A stretch of 64,000 bases of DNA from Oligoflexia bacterium (GTDB lineage: Bacteria; Bdellovibrionota; Bacteriovoracia; Bacteriovoracales; Bacteriovoracaceae), in contig JADGAN010000006.1 of the NCBI GenBank assembly GCA_015231955.1, positions 62,001 to 126,000 of the forward strand, written 5' to 3'. The notes below the pieces were generated by a model. It worked only from the letters and a program-made list of their open reading frames with translations, did no database searches and was not told where the DNA came from. Made by a program: the position numbers and the translations under genes. This document shows positions 19,501-27,066 of the stretch, in pieces. Numbering within the stretch: position 1 is the stretch's first letter; each line of letters begins with the position of its first letter.

Positions 19501-19610
19501 TTAGGAGTATCTTCAATATTTAAATTAAAGAAAGAGACAAAACCTAATATAACAAAAACTAAAGTAAGCATAAGTGTCGCAACTGGATTTTGTACAAAAT
19601 ATCGAATCAT
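16593..19610 (-). CDS. RND superfamily (AcrB-like) inner-membrane pump lacking the proton-relay aspartates
   Basis: A 1005-residue RND protein with the standard two-fold plan: TM1 at 10-30, a large periplasmic porter/docking loop, TM2-6, a second loop from about 545, and TM8-12 at the end. The family GALGTLIANAIV region of TM4 is at 391-402. AcrB has Asp407-Asp408 there (LLVDDAIV); this protein has Ala399-Asn400. The TM10 Lys940 position is Asn911 in GLVVNNAIL, a substitution seen in many relatives. With no TM4 acid visible, ordinary proton antiport should not work. The gene follows a tiny adaptor and a TolC-like gene and is probably under the TetR gene upstream. Substrate unknown. Confidence 0.9.
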   Translation of the reverse strand: MIRYFVQNPVATLMLTLVFVILGFVSFFNLNIEDTPKVDFPIVNIKVVYPGASPLEIEQQVIKKIEDAISEISEIKKLHSFAYENFAMISVEFNLGVMANIKSIEVKDKVEAIIKDLPEKAEKPIIEKFDPLVKPVAQLVLLSDGQYSESELYEYADKKLRTKLASIKGVATIELSGGKKRQINVEVDAKKLANHYASITDIIQALSYKNLNIPGGSIEKSEKNISVRFVGEFENIKKIEDTQVASREGTSFRLGEVAQVVDGSRDAETIARYDGKSVVTLALKKASDGNAVSVVNALKKAMPKLSENLPKGLSLAVAADGSKKIVDDTKEAMVNILFGILLTIIILYLFTGDLKVTMIAVLVIPTSLIATFLLVDASNFSVNMMTLMAVGTALGTLIANAIVIIESIIVKLKEGLPPQEAAIAGTKVVAVAVFASTMTNVVVFTPIGFMGGIVGQFMKQFGLTVVYTTLFSLLTTFTFTPMLCGLFLKHRPEEKKFIVTRWMDYLCDFIVSEYSTVLKIILKYKKSTLLLCIISLYAVKAIVPYIGNEFFAQFDQEKINVSLTMPKDSTLERSSNSAKKIEELLKKIPEVTHVLTTIGHNGLENTSITVDLTPAKSRRSDLEIINELIPLLATIPDAEISMSRGEGKAGAASDFSIDVYGSNYDEMVASAEKISEIMIKSGFFRSLSLSHKMPKTEIRFLPDEKAMLSYGVTNVQVAQTLRASVYGDDSNIFREDGEEYKINVELDKNYRNRPSDVKNISILGTKGLVPLLKLGKNFFAESIPPLQRRDRTRIIKIESFLSKSTAGEVQNLLKKEFNTLPFSPGHGYHFSGNAEMQEESSREIGKAFILATILTYMVLAALMNSLAYPFVIASTIVTGMTGVFLFLFFVGHSINIGSMLAIVMLVGLVVNNAILLLDLTLTKLNEGLLPIDALLFAGRERLRPILMTTIAIIAGTLPQLFTLHTVKASMASVMIGGMMASTFFTFIMIPPLVIYLERAKSFFSR

Positions 19611-20033
19611 TTATTTTCCACCAAGCAGATTTAAGTTTGTATTTGCATTTGAAATTGAATTGACCTTGTCTCCATCTTTTAAAATAGAGCTTCCTTCTGC
19701 AACATAATCAGTGGCATCACTGACAGAAGCAACAGAGGTAATAAAGAAGAAATCACCTTTCTCTCGAATTACTGTTATAGGAACTAATTTTGCAGTACCT
19801 TCCTTTACTATAAAGATAAAAGGATGGTTCTCCTTGTAAATAATGGAGTTGCTGGCAATGCCTTCGCTTATTTTACCAGTGATAACAGGTTTCCCCTTTG
19901 ATTCATAAATAGAGAGAGTACTGGGGATCACTTTTTCCCGCTGACGAATTATTTCGTTTTTTCTCACTATTATTTTTCCCATCAAAAGAAGTAGGAGGGT
20001 CACATAAAAAGACCCGCGTATGAAATTCTTCAT
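19611..20033 (-). CDS. Truncated RND periplasmic adaptor-like protein
   Basis: A 140-residue protein with an N-terminal hydrophobic helix (about 10-21) and a beta-rich domain. Residues 55-128 read like the membrane-proximal end of RND adaptors: SNSIIYKENHPFIFIVKEG, then KLVPITVIREKGDFFFITS, then a final EGSSILKDGDKV. The lipoyl domain and alpha-hairpin that normally reach TolC are not encoded. The start overlaps the TolC-like stop as ATGA and its stop abuts the RND start, so no missing part lies next to it. It could be a decayed adaptor or a deliberately short one. An ordinary adaptor has about 350-400 residues. Confidence 0.65.
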   Translation of the reverse strand: MKNFIRGSFYVTLLLLLMGKIIVRKNEIIRQREKVIPSTLSIYESKGKPVITGKISEGIASNSIIYKENHPFIFIVKEGTAKLVPITVIREKGDFFFITSVASVSDATDYVAEGSSILKDGDKVNSISNANTNLNLLGGK

Positions 20034-21364
20034 TGCATACCATCCTCTACGCTAACTCTTTCTATAAGGGCCTGCGCTTGTAATAATGAAAATTTTGATT
20101 TTGCAAGTGCTACTCGCTGTCCTGTTAATGCTAACTCTAAATCATTAACTTCACTGAGCGCAACATTTGCAGCAGCATAACGTTTACGAGCAAAGAGATA
20201 ATTTTTTTCTGCCAACAAAACTGCCTCTAACCCTGCATGAAGGGTTCTCTGTGCTGTTTCATAATCGGTGATTGCATTCTTAAGTTGCACTTCAAGATCC
20301 TTCTTTACTTTTTCTTTTTCAAGAACTGCACTTCTCTTCTCGATAACAGCACTTCGATAAACGGCTTCCGTTGACCCTCCATGAAAGATAGGTATCGTGA
20401 GCTTAATCCCAATAGCGGCCATACTTTTCATATTATCACTCCCTATGGTAGCTTCATAAGAATCCCCGAAATAGTTGAAACTTGCAAATCCTGCCAAGAG
20501 AGGAAAGTGAGCGGCCCGGTTAATCTTGATCATATCATCGCTCATCTCAATTTTTTTATCCAAAGCGAGCAGACGAGGGTCAACCAAAGATAAATGTCGT
20601 TTGCTCGGAGTATTTGGAATATGATGACGAACTTCACTGCTCATTTCTTCGATCGAAGGGGCCACTAGCAAAATGGCCTCATCTGCTGTTAGTGCCGTTA
20701 AACGTTTTATAAAATGCAGACTTTTCTGATGCCCCCCTAAAGCTTCTTCTTTACTGGCCACTCGTCCAGCAACATCGGCCTCAATTTTAATCGCTTGTCC
20801 TTGGGGAATTTTTCCCAGTGCATATCGCTGTTTGGTAATATCTCGATTGATGAGGGCATTCTTATAAGAGCTTTCTGTAATATCCAAAACCTCTTTTGCA
20901 AAAAGCGCTGTGTAATATGCCAATTTTGTTTGATAGATGATCTCCTGATTTGCAATTGCTTTACCAATTACAGAGGCCTCTTTGGCCTTTTTTGCTAATT
21001 CAATCGCCGTCGAAACTTTACCAAAGGCCCAAAGAACTTGAGTTACTGTGGTGTTAATCGATGCTTCATAATCTTTTTTTAGGGGGATTTTTACTTTAGG
21101 CATCGGAGCTGGAAGATTCATCTCATTGTTAGGGATAATAGGATAGTGGGTATAGCTAATGGTTGTATCGATTTGAGGCAAGACTCCACCATAAATCTCT
21201 TGATATTTTTCCTCTATTAGCTGCTGCTGCTGATCCGCAAGCGCCACCGCTTCACTGGCCTTGAGTGCAAGCGTCGTGGCCTCTTGAAGGGTTAATACAC
21301 GTGCCTCTACCCTCCCACCACTAGCGATGAAACAATACAATATTAAGATAAATATCGTTTTCAA
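20030..21364 (-). CDS. TolC-family outer membrane efflux protein
   Basis: A 444-residue outer-membrane channel subunit. A signal peptide ends around residue 20 (GGRVEA). Two OEP repeats follow; the first starts with LTLQEATTLALKAS near 24-37, and the second runs over roughly 245-440 with long heptad-rich helices such as EKEKVKKDLEVQLKNAITDYE. Such proteins trimerise into a tunnel across the outer membrane. The start lies 12 bases after the tetR stop, and the gene overlaps the adaptor by four bases, giving a tetR-tolC-adaptor-RND operon. Confidence 0.85.
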   Translation of the reverse strand: MKTIFILILYCFIASGGRVEARVLTLQEATTLALKASEAVALADQQQQLIEEKYQEIYGGVLPQIDTTISYTHYPIIPNNEMNLPAPMPKVKIPLKKDYEASINTTVTQVLWAFGKVSTAIELAKKAKEASVIGKAIANQEIIYQTKLAYYTALFAKEVLDITESSYKNALINRDITKQRYALGKIPQGQAIKIEADVAGRVASKEEALGGHQKSLHFIKRLTALTADEAILLVAPSIEEMSSEVRHHIPNTPSKRHLSLVDPRLLALDKKIEMSDDMIKINRAAHFPLLAGFASFNYFGDSYEATIGSDNMKSMAAIGIKLTIPIFHGGSTEAVYRSAVIEKRSAVLEKEKVKKDLEVQLKNAITDYETAQRTLHAGLEAVLLAEKNYLFARKRYAAANVALSEVNDLELALTGQRVALAKSKFSLLQAQALIERVSVEDGMQ

Positions 21365-21376
21365 CTTTTCTCCTTT

Positions 21377-21979
21377 TTATTTACTCAGATGTTCTAAAAT
21401 GGAATCTGCAACTGCTACCATGACCTCTTCTGCAAAATTTTTTCCAAAGAGATTGCCAATAATAGGTCCCTCTGCATGCCCACTTTCAATCATGAGAATG
21501 AGATGTAAAATTTGAACATTCACTACATGAACCGCCCAAAAAATATCTTTCTCTTTTATGTCATGGCCAATTTCTCGTTTTAACACCTCTTGAAAGTGGA
21601 TAATACCAAAAGGAAAATGAGGTCGATTTTTTTTCCAAAAATCTTTCAAATCAAGTCTCTCATGAAGAAGGACTAGACGAAAAATAGGAATGATAAGATC
21701 TTTTTTAGCAAGGAAGAGATGCAATAACTCAATGCTTAATTGTCTAAAGGTGATCGTCTTATTGCTCACCACAATCTTAGAAAACTCATCACTCATCTGT
21801 TGATGGCCAGTCTCCATCACAGTCAAAAGCAGATTTTCTTTACTGCCAAAGTGGTAGTTAATAGAAGCAACATTGACTCCCGCTTTTTTTGCAATCTCTC
21901 GTATAGAAGCAGAGTGATATCCTTTGCAAGAAAAGAGTTCTCTAGCTTTTTGAAGGATTTTATTTTCAGTTTTGGCCAT
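21377..21979 (-). CDS. TetR/AcrR family transcriptional regulator
   Basis: A 200-residue regulator. The N-terminal HTH is standard: ILQKARELFSCKGYHSASIR at 8-27 leading to the recognition helix in AGVNVASINYHFGSKENLL at 33-51. The C-terminal ligand domain is variable and helical. It is the first gene of the efflux-like operon and probably represses it and itself. A perfect 8-bp-arm palindrome lies 32-49 bases upstream of its ATG. Inducer unknown. Confidence 0.9.
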   Translation of the reverse strand: MAKTENKILQKARELFSCKGYHSASIREIAKKAGVNVASINYHFGSKENLLLTVMETGHQQMSDEFSKIVVSNKTITFRQLSIELLHLFLAKKDLIIPIFRLVLLHERLDLKDFWKKNRPHFPFGIIHFQEVLKREIGHDIKEKDIFWAVHVVNVQILHLILMIESGHAEGPIIGNLFGKNFAEEVMVAVADSILEHLSK

Positions 21980-22010
21980 TTTTCATGAAACTTTTATTCT
22001 AAACGATTGT

Positions 22011-22028
22011 TTTAAACAGTTGTTTAAA
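22011..22028. promoter_or_regulatory. Probable TetR operator
   Basis: TTTAAACA-GT-TGTTTAAA is a perfect inverted repeat with 8-base arms and a 2-base centre. Immediately beside it, at 22000-22012, a related AAACGATTGTTT half-palindrome repeats the AAAC...GTTT pattern, suggesting two bound dimers. The pair lies just upstream of the tetR ATG at 21979, where an autoregulator would bind. Assignment to this TetR is by position. Confidence 0.55.
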
Positions 22029-22466
22029 TTATTGTCACAAAAACCTTGTACTAGCAAGCGAGATTTTATTATTGAAAAACACCTCAGGGTATTTCAAAGG
22101 ACAATGTGTTATGAAGTAGTTCTTCCATTGAATCTCACTTTTTTGGTTTTGGAGTTTTTGGATCAGATTTATCTGTGCGATTTATCTTTTGGGTGTGGCC
22201 GGTCTCCCGCAATCCTTAAAGCTTAATTTCCCATATGATGACTCGCTGCGCTTTTCTTGTAAAAGCCCCCCAGTTTTTTCCATAATGGAAATGCTAAGTA
22301 AACAATGCTTTTTTGATAAAACTGGAACTGGAGATTTAGGGGGTCAAGCAGTACTACAGTCTTCGGAAAATTTACTTTGGCACGTGCGACTTATGGGGTT
22401 GCGGAAAAACAGATGATAGAGCTTGTTCCAGTGGATACAAGATTGAGGTTGCCAGAGGGCAAATTC
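22029..22466. other. Intergenic region between tetR and pabB
   Basis: About 440 bases between the divergently placed tetR start and the pabB 3' end. I see no convincing intact gene. The left part presumably carries the tetR promoter. The right part has an open frame without a good start, discussed separately as a possible transposase remnant. C-runs and G-runs at 22267-22272 and 22338-22343 flank short, partly complementary CCAGTT/AACTGG segments, but no clear terminator. Confidence 0.5.
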
Positions 22467-22508
22467 TCATATTTTGTTCAAGAGATCAATAAAGCTTTTA
22501 ACTTTTAG
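22413..22508 (+). pseudogene. Possible IS1182/DUF772-type transposase N-terminal remnant
   Basis: A short frame of 31 codons; the frame itself is open back to 22320. Its LVPVDTRLRLPEGKFSYFV segment resembles the N-terminus of IS1182-family (DUF772) transposases, which typically read L(L/V)PxxL...LPEGHLAYF. It stops inside the 3' end of pabB on the opposite strand. No inverted repeats or DDE domain are visible. It may be a chance resemblance, since half of it is antisense to pabB. Confidence 0.25.
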
Positions 22509-23648
22509 CTTCATCTCTTGGTACTCTTGTTGTGGTTTACTAAGCAAAGTGATGCCGCCACCGGCACCATACGTGAGTAAATTTTTTTTGAAATCGATTA
22601 CTGCTGTACGAATGTTAATCGAGGCCTTGATTTTTTTGCGATGAAGAATAATTGTGCTGCCAGTGTAAAACCCACGCGGAGAGTGTTCAAGTTTTTGTAA
22701 AATGCGCATAGAGGATTTTTTTGGAGCACCGGTGACACTTCCTCCGGGGAATATATTTTCCAAAACTTTTCCAAGCGTCGTGGCACTAGGGAGCTCCACC
22801 TCAATGATAGAGTACTGGTGCATGATTTGCGGAACCAAGAGGCGTGCTTTATGTTTTAACACTTTTGCATAAGCATAAGGGTGGGCAATCTTTGTCAGAT
22901 CATTTCTTAGAAGATCGGTAATCATATTGAGTTCAGAGCTCTCCTTGGGACTTGCTAGCATCTCTTGCCACGCTTTTTGTAAATCGATATGGCCATGGAG
23001 GTGGATACTGCCCTTGATGGGACGAGTTTGGAGTTTACACTTAGAGATCTCAAAGAGCGACTCGGGAGAGTTACTTAAAAGCAGCAGATTTAATTTAGGA
23101 ATAGAGGTTGCATGGGCAAAAGGGGCCAGTGCTTTACTGTTGGAAAAAAATTGATCAATCAAGTCGTTCACTCTGCTTTGATGATCGATTGTAAAGTGGT
23201 GGTTAAAGGTAAGGTTAAATTGGTAACAATCTCCGTTTAGGAGGTGCTCATAACCGAGTTTAAAGGCCTGCTTATACTCTTGATAGCTAGGGATAGGGGC
23301 CACAGGAGTTAGTGCAGGGAGAGGTGTGGAAGCAGAAAGTTTTTGTTTGGAAACTCTTGTTGCCTTGAGGTAGTGGATCTCTAGTGCTAGAGGTGTGCTT
23401 TCTTCAATATTAGAGGGAAGATCAAGGCGGTTATAATAGAGGCCAAACTCATAGCTTAAGTGAAATACGATTGGGGTTTTATAATCCACATTTAAAGCAA
23501 AAGTAGTAAGGTGCTCCTCTAGTTTTTTGAGGGAAAAAGCAACGCTTATCCCATTCAAAAGATCGAGGCGAGTGTTTCTGTAATAGGCATAGGCGCGAAG
23601 AGGATGGGTGAAGATTTCGTGGGGAAGGCGGGTAAATAGGTCATTCAT
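22467..23648 (-). CDS. pabB: Aminodeoxychorismate synthase component I (PabB)
   Basis: A 393-residue chorismate-utilising enzyme. The NGDCYQFNLTF block lies at 138-148 and SNSPE at 192-196. The PIKGS motif at 210-214 has Lys212, the nucleophile specific to PabB; anthranilate synthase has PIAGT. MITDLLRNDL near 240 and the FPGGSVTGAPK box near 313-323 complete the active site. It makes 4-amino-4-deoxychorismate for folate. The partner PabA and lyase PabC are not in the window. It starts 11 bases after dnaB and is probably cotranscribed. Confidence 0.9.
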   Translation of the reverse strand: MNDLFTRLPHEIFTHPLRAYAYYRNTRLDLLNGISVAFSLKKLEEHLTTFALNVDYKTPIVFHLSYEFGLYYNRLDLPSNIEESTPLALEIHYLKATRVSKQKLSASTPLPALTPVAPIPSYQEYKQAFKLGYEHLLNGDCYQFNLTFNHHFTIDHQSRVNDLIDQFFSNSKALAPFAHATSIPKLNLLLLSNSPESLFEISKCKLQTRPIKGSIHLHGHIDLQKAWQEMLASPKESSELNMITDLLRNDLTKIAHPYAYAKVLKHKARLLVPQIMHQYSIIEVELPSATTLGKVLENIFPGGSVTGAPKKSSMRILQKLEHSPRGFYTGSTIILHRKKIKASINIRTAVIDFKKNLLTYGAGGGITLLSKPQQEYQEMKLKVKSFIDLLNKI

Positions 23649-23659
23649 TTTTTTTATGC

Positions 23660-25123
23660 TTAGGCCTCGAAGAAATCTACTGTATCCATCGTGGGAGTAT
23701 TGCTATTGGTATGTGCATGGGGATTATAGTGCTGCTGACCTTGACCTCCCATGTCGGCATAAGGATCGTGGGCCAGCGGTGCAAAGGTAGTATAGGGTCC
23801 GTGAAAGGCAAGCTTTACAGTACCAGACTCTCCTGAACGGTTTTTGCCAATGATGACCTCCGCGACCCCTTTCTCCTTGCTAGTATCGGGAAAGTAAAAA
23901 TCATCGCGATAAATCAGTAACACCACATCGGCATCTTGCTCGAGTGATCCCGATTCACGAAGATCGGATACTAGAGGGCGCTTATCTACTCTTGCTTCTA
24001 CCCCACGATTGAGCTGAGAAAGTGCAATGACAGGACAAGCAAGCTCTTTGGCGAGCATCTTTAAATGGCGAGAGATCTCAGCAATCTGCTGCTCTCTAGA
24101 AGGATTTTTCGTGTGTGGGCGTAGGAGTTGCACATAATCAACGACAACAATACCAAGGCCATACTCGGCCTTGATTTTACGGCACTCACTTTGAATATCT
24201 AAAACCGTAGCGTTGCCATCGTCGGTGATAAAAATGGGCAGCGAAGAGATCTGCTGAATGGTGCGGCCAATTTTTTTGAGCTCATTCTCATTTAAGTTTT
24301 TACTGCGAAGTTTTTTAAACTCCACCTGAGCATTGCTGGAAAGGATACGTAAACTAAGCTCCGACGACATCATCTCTAAAGAGTAGATCATAGCGGGAAG
24401 TCCAGAGCGTTTGACAGCATTGACTGCGACGTTGATGGCCAGAGCAGTCTTACCCATGGCCGGCCTTGCCGCCAAGATGATAAGTTGCCCAGGCTGCAGT
24501 CCGAGAAGGAAACTATCGAGCTTATCAAAGCCCGTGGAAAGACCACTGATCTCACCTAAATGGCGCTGTCCCGACTCCAGATCTTGAAGGTTTTCAGTCA
24601 GGCAGGCGGAGAGTTTTTTGATCCCACTACTGCGAATATCTTGAGTGATCTTGAAGAAGTCTGCCTCTACGTCGGAAATGAAGGAGCGACAGTCGTTGCC
24701 ACTAAAACTTGAGGCCGCGCTCACCACTTTATTGGCCGTCTTGATCACGCTCCTTAGAATTGCCTTATCTTTGACGGTCTTGGCGTAGTGATAGATGTTG
24801 GCCGAGGAGGCCTGCTCTTCAATTAAGTTTAAGATAAAGGCCTGTCCCCTTAGCTCCTCTTGTCCAAGGGTCTCCATCTTGCCTAAATCGGAGAGGCGTG
24901 AACAAACGGTGACGTAATCGACAGGGCGATTAGCGAGCACTAAATCTTGAATGCACTCGAAGACGACGCGATATTGGGGATTGTAAAAATCTTCTCGTTT
25001 TAAGGAGAGATCGACAATATCATTATAGGCATCGTTGTCGATCATCAGGCACCCGATCAGTGACTTTTCTGCTAAGAGATCGTGAGGAAGTTCGAGGGTG
25101 GTTGTCGAAGATGATACAGGCAC
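23660..25123 (-). CDS. dnaB: Replicative DNA helicase DnaB
   Basis: A 487-residue hexameric helicase. An N-terminal DnaB domain (about 10-115) is joined to the RecA-like motor, with Walker A ARPAMGKT at 219-226, the SLEM motif just after and Walker B IVVVDYVQLL near 325. It unwinds DNA at the replication fork. The C-terminal 30 residues are Gln/His/Asn-rich. It lies downstream of the rpsF-rplI operon, behind its terminator, as in many bacteria. Confidence 0.95.
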   Translation of the reverse strand: MPVSSSTTTLELPHDLLAEKSLIGCLMIDNDAYNDIVDLSLKREDFYNPQYRVVFECIQDLVLANRPVDYVTVCSRLSDLGKMETLGQEELRGQAFILNLIEEQASSANIYHYAKTVKDKAILRSVIKTANKVVSAASSFSGNDCRSFISDVEADFFKITQDIRSSGIKKLSACLTENLQDLESGQRHLGEISGLSTGFDKLDSFLLGLQPGQLIILAARPAMGKTALAINVAVNAVKRSGLPAMIYSLEMMSSELSLRILSSNAQVEFKKLRSKNLNENELKKIGRTIQQISSLPIFITDDGNATVLDIQSECRKIKAEYGLGIVVVDYVQLLRPHTKNPSREQQIAEISRHLKMLAKELACPVIALSQLNRGVEARVDKRPLVSDLRESGSLEQDADVVLLIYRDDFYFPDTSKEKGVAEVIIGKNRSGESGTVKLAFHGPYTTFAPLAHDPYADMGGQGQQHYNPHAHTNSNTPTMDTVDFFEA

Positions 25124-25229
25124 TTTTTAATTTCTCCGTTCCATGATCGTATGAATGTCTATAGGTGTATTAAAGGACTATTTTTAGCGAGACTCATTCG
25201 AAAATGAAATGCCCGATGAGAAAAAATGG

Positions 25230-25281
25230 AAAAAAAAAAGCACCGAACAAAGAGTAATTGATTCTCTTTGTCAGGTGCTTT
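25230..25281 (-). terminator. Rho-independent terminator after rplI
   Basis: On the minus strand AAAGCACCT...CAAAGAG pairs across a nine-base loop with CTCTTTG...GGTGCTTT, followed by a run of about nine T. The stem is about 18 bp with one mismatch region near 25245-25246 and 25272-25273. It ends the rpsF-rpsR-DUF2232-rplI transcript, just before dnaB. Confidence 0.85.
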
Positions 25282-25291
25282 CAATGCCAAA

Positions 25292-26002
25292 TTACTTTTG
25301 CTTTTTACTTTTTTCCTTGCCACCCTTCTTCTCTGCTTTATTCTCGGTAGCTGCTGCTGCTGCTGCTGCTGCTTCTACTTTTACTACTTTTGCTACAGGT
25401 GTAACGCTTGCAGCACTGCTGCTCTCTTCACCCTCTTCCTCACCAAGTTTGAGTGCGCTTCGCTCACGCTCTTCTTGCATGCGCTTCTCCATCTCGTCCT
25501 TCTCTTTTTGTGCTTGCTTTCTTAATTCCGATTTCTTCTTCAGTTCATCAATTTGCTTTGGATCAACGCTTACTTTAAGTTTAAAGCTTGCTTCAACATC
25601 AGCAAAAATTTTCACTGTAATATCGAAATCACCCAACTCTTTAATAGGTGCGTCCATATTGATCCAGCGGCGCTCAATTTCAATACTTTTACTTCGAAGT
25701 TCATTTACAAGTTCATTGCCTGTAACTGCACCAAACAATTTGCCATTACCGCCAACGCGCTTAACCAGTTCAATGCTAAGACCGTCGATCTGCTTTTTAA
25801 TCACAGTTGCTTGATCACGTTGGCCATTGATTTTTTTTAAGAGGCGGCGCTTTTGATCCTCTACAAATTTTTTGTTTTGCTCGTCAGCAATCACTGCCAA
25901 TTTTTTAGGAATAAGAAAATTACGAGCGTATCCTACTGATACGTTGACAACATCACCGACGTTGCCCAAGGTTTTGACATGTTCTTTTAAAATCAATTTC
26001 AT
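25292..26002 (-). CDS. rplI: Large ribosomal subunit protein bL9, with long C-terminal extension
   Basis: A 236-residue bL9; the family is usually about 150. The N-domain MKLILKEHVKTLGNVGDVV with its GYARNFLIP motif is at 1-32, followed by the connecting helix and the C-domain to about 150. Residues 150-236 are extra: a Lys/Glu helix (KKKSELRKQAQKEKDEMEKR), an acidic patch, an eight-Ala run and a Lys-rich end. bL9 bridges the 50S L1-stalk base outward and limits frameshifting. The start overlaps the DUF2232 stop as ATGA. Confidence 0.93.
   Translation of the reverse strand: MKLILKEHVKTLGNVGDVVNVSVGYARNFLIPKKLAVIADEQNKKFVEDQKRRLLKKINGQRDQATVIKKQIDGLSIELVKRVGGNGKLFGAVTGNELVNELRSKSIEIERRWINMDAPIKELGDFDITVKIFADVEASFKLKVSVDPKQIDELKKKSELRKQAQKEKDEMEKRMQEERERSALKLGEEEGEESSSAASVTPVAKVVKVEAAAAAAAATENKAEKKGGKEKSKKQK
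25350..25373 (+). repeat. (GCT)8 trinucleotide repeat inside rplI
   Basis: Eight tandem GCT units, read on the minus strand as an eight-alanine run near residue 215 of bL9. Slippage would change the tail length in frame. Confidence 0.85.
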
Positions 26003-27027
26003 ATTGTATCTCCTCGATCTAATTTTTTTGAGATCAGTTTTCTAAAATCCACCCACATATCGAAAAGGCCTACCAAGGCCAAAATCCAATAGCTGGTGAT
26101 CACCGTTAAAATAATAAGCAAGGAACGAAAGATGCCTTCAATCTTAAGAAGGGTGAGCAGCTCTACAAAGATGCCAAAGCCTTGGAAGAAGTAAAAGACT
26201 CCAAAGCAAAAGAGCAAATTTTTACCCACAATCATGGCAACATTTGGCCATACATAGGGTTCAAGCAACATTAAGAGCAACACTGCAATCAGCGGCCAAA
26301 TCATTACATCCGGGGTTTTAAAGTGAAGTAAATCACGGATGGTGAATGGGTAGCTGATATGAGCGGCGAACAAGTAGGGTCCTCGCAGCAGTAGCCCGAG
26401 ATTGGTCCAAAGGGCAAAGAAGATAGAGATAAAAAGGGTGAAAGGTAATCCTGCTAGGATATCTTTGGTTAGCTCTTTTGGATTAGCAAAAGTCTCTAAT
26501 AAAACTTTCTTATCCTCACTTTGTAGCCCAAGATTTTTCCCCTCATCTGTTTTAAGCTTAGAGGAGAATTCACCAATTTTTTTCTCTAGTTCACCACTAA
26601 GTCCAGCGGGAAGTGAGAGTGAGAGTGCACCTAGCATCAGTCCGGCCACTACTACCAAAATGCTACCGCAAACCATGAGCCCTCTTAAGGGATGAAGCTT
26701 ACGGTAAATCACTTCTGCAATTAAGTATGCAAGAAGTGCAGAGGTAAGGTAGGAGTAGAAGACCATGGAACCTGGAAGTAGCTTCGTTCCATAAAAGAAG
26801 GTGGCAGTCGCCCCACAAAGTATCAGCAATGTTCCTTGAAGTCGTCCATGCATCAGCAGCAAAAGTGCAAGTACACAAGGGGTAAAGATCGACATGATAA
26901 AGCTAGCGGTAAAAACTAGGGAGATAACAAGTAAAAAGAGCGGGCGTCCCCATGCAGGAGTACCACCTGAAGGCGTTGCGCTATTTGCATTTGTATTACC
27001 AAAACCTAGATTCATCGCTTGTAACAT
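25999..27027 (-). CDS. DUF2232 (YybS-like) polytopic membrane protein
   Basis: A 342-residue integral membrane protein with about eight hydrophobic segments, e.g. near 29-46, 50-72, 80-104, 115-137, 195-215, 240-258, 270-290 and 305-328. A family of this kind (YybS/DUF2232) sits between rpsR and rplI in Firmicutes and in delta-type proteobacteria, and the position here matches. No enzymatic motif is visible. The predicted product has a short Asn/Ser/Pro-rich N-terminal tail. Function unknown; operon with bS6, bS18 and bL9. Confidence 0.7.
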   Translation of the reverse strand: MLQAMNLGFGNTNANSATPSGGTPAWGRPLFLLVISLVFTASFIMSIFTPCVLALLLLMHGRLQGTLLILCGATATFFYGTKLLPGSMVFYSYLTSALLAYLIAEVIYRKLHPLRGLMVCGSILVVVAGLMLGALSLSLPAGLSGELEKKIGEFSSKLKTDEGKNLGLQSEDKKVLLETFANPKELTKDILAGLPFTLFISIFFALWTNLGLLLRGPYLFAAHISYPFTIRDLLHFKTPDVMIWPLIAVLLLMLLEPYVWPNVAMIVGKNLLFCFGVFYFFQGFGIFVELLTLLKIEGIFRSLLIILTVITSYWILALVGLFDMWVDFRKLISKKLDRGDTI

Positions 27028-27066
27028 GATCTAACCCAATCCTTCTCTTTCTCTTTAAGCTCTCGC

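Noticed and set aside
22189-22416. A 75-codon frame on the plus strand in the tetR-pabB gap
   Set aside because: No ribosome binding site, no recognisable domain, and composition typical of non-coding sequence.
25209-25814. A long Ser-rich plus-strand frame opposite rplI
   Set aside because: It is the antisense shadow of the Glu/Lys and Ala-rich bL9 tail.
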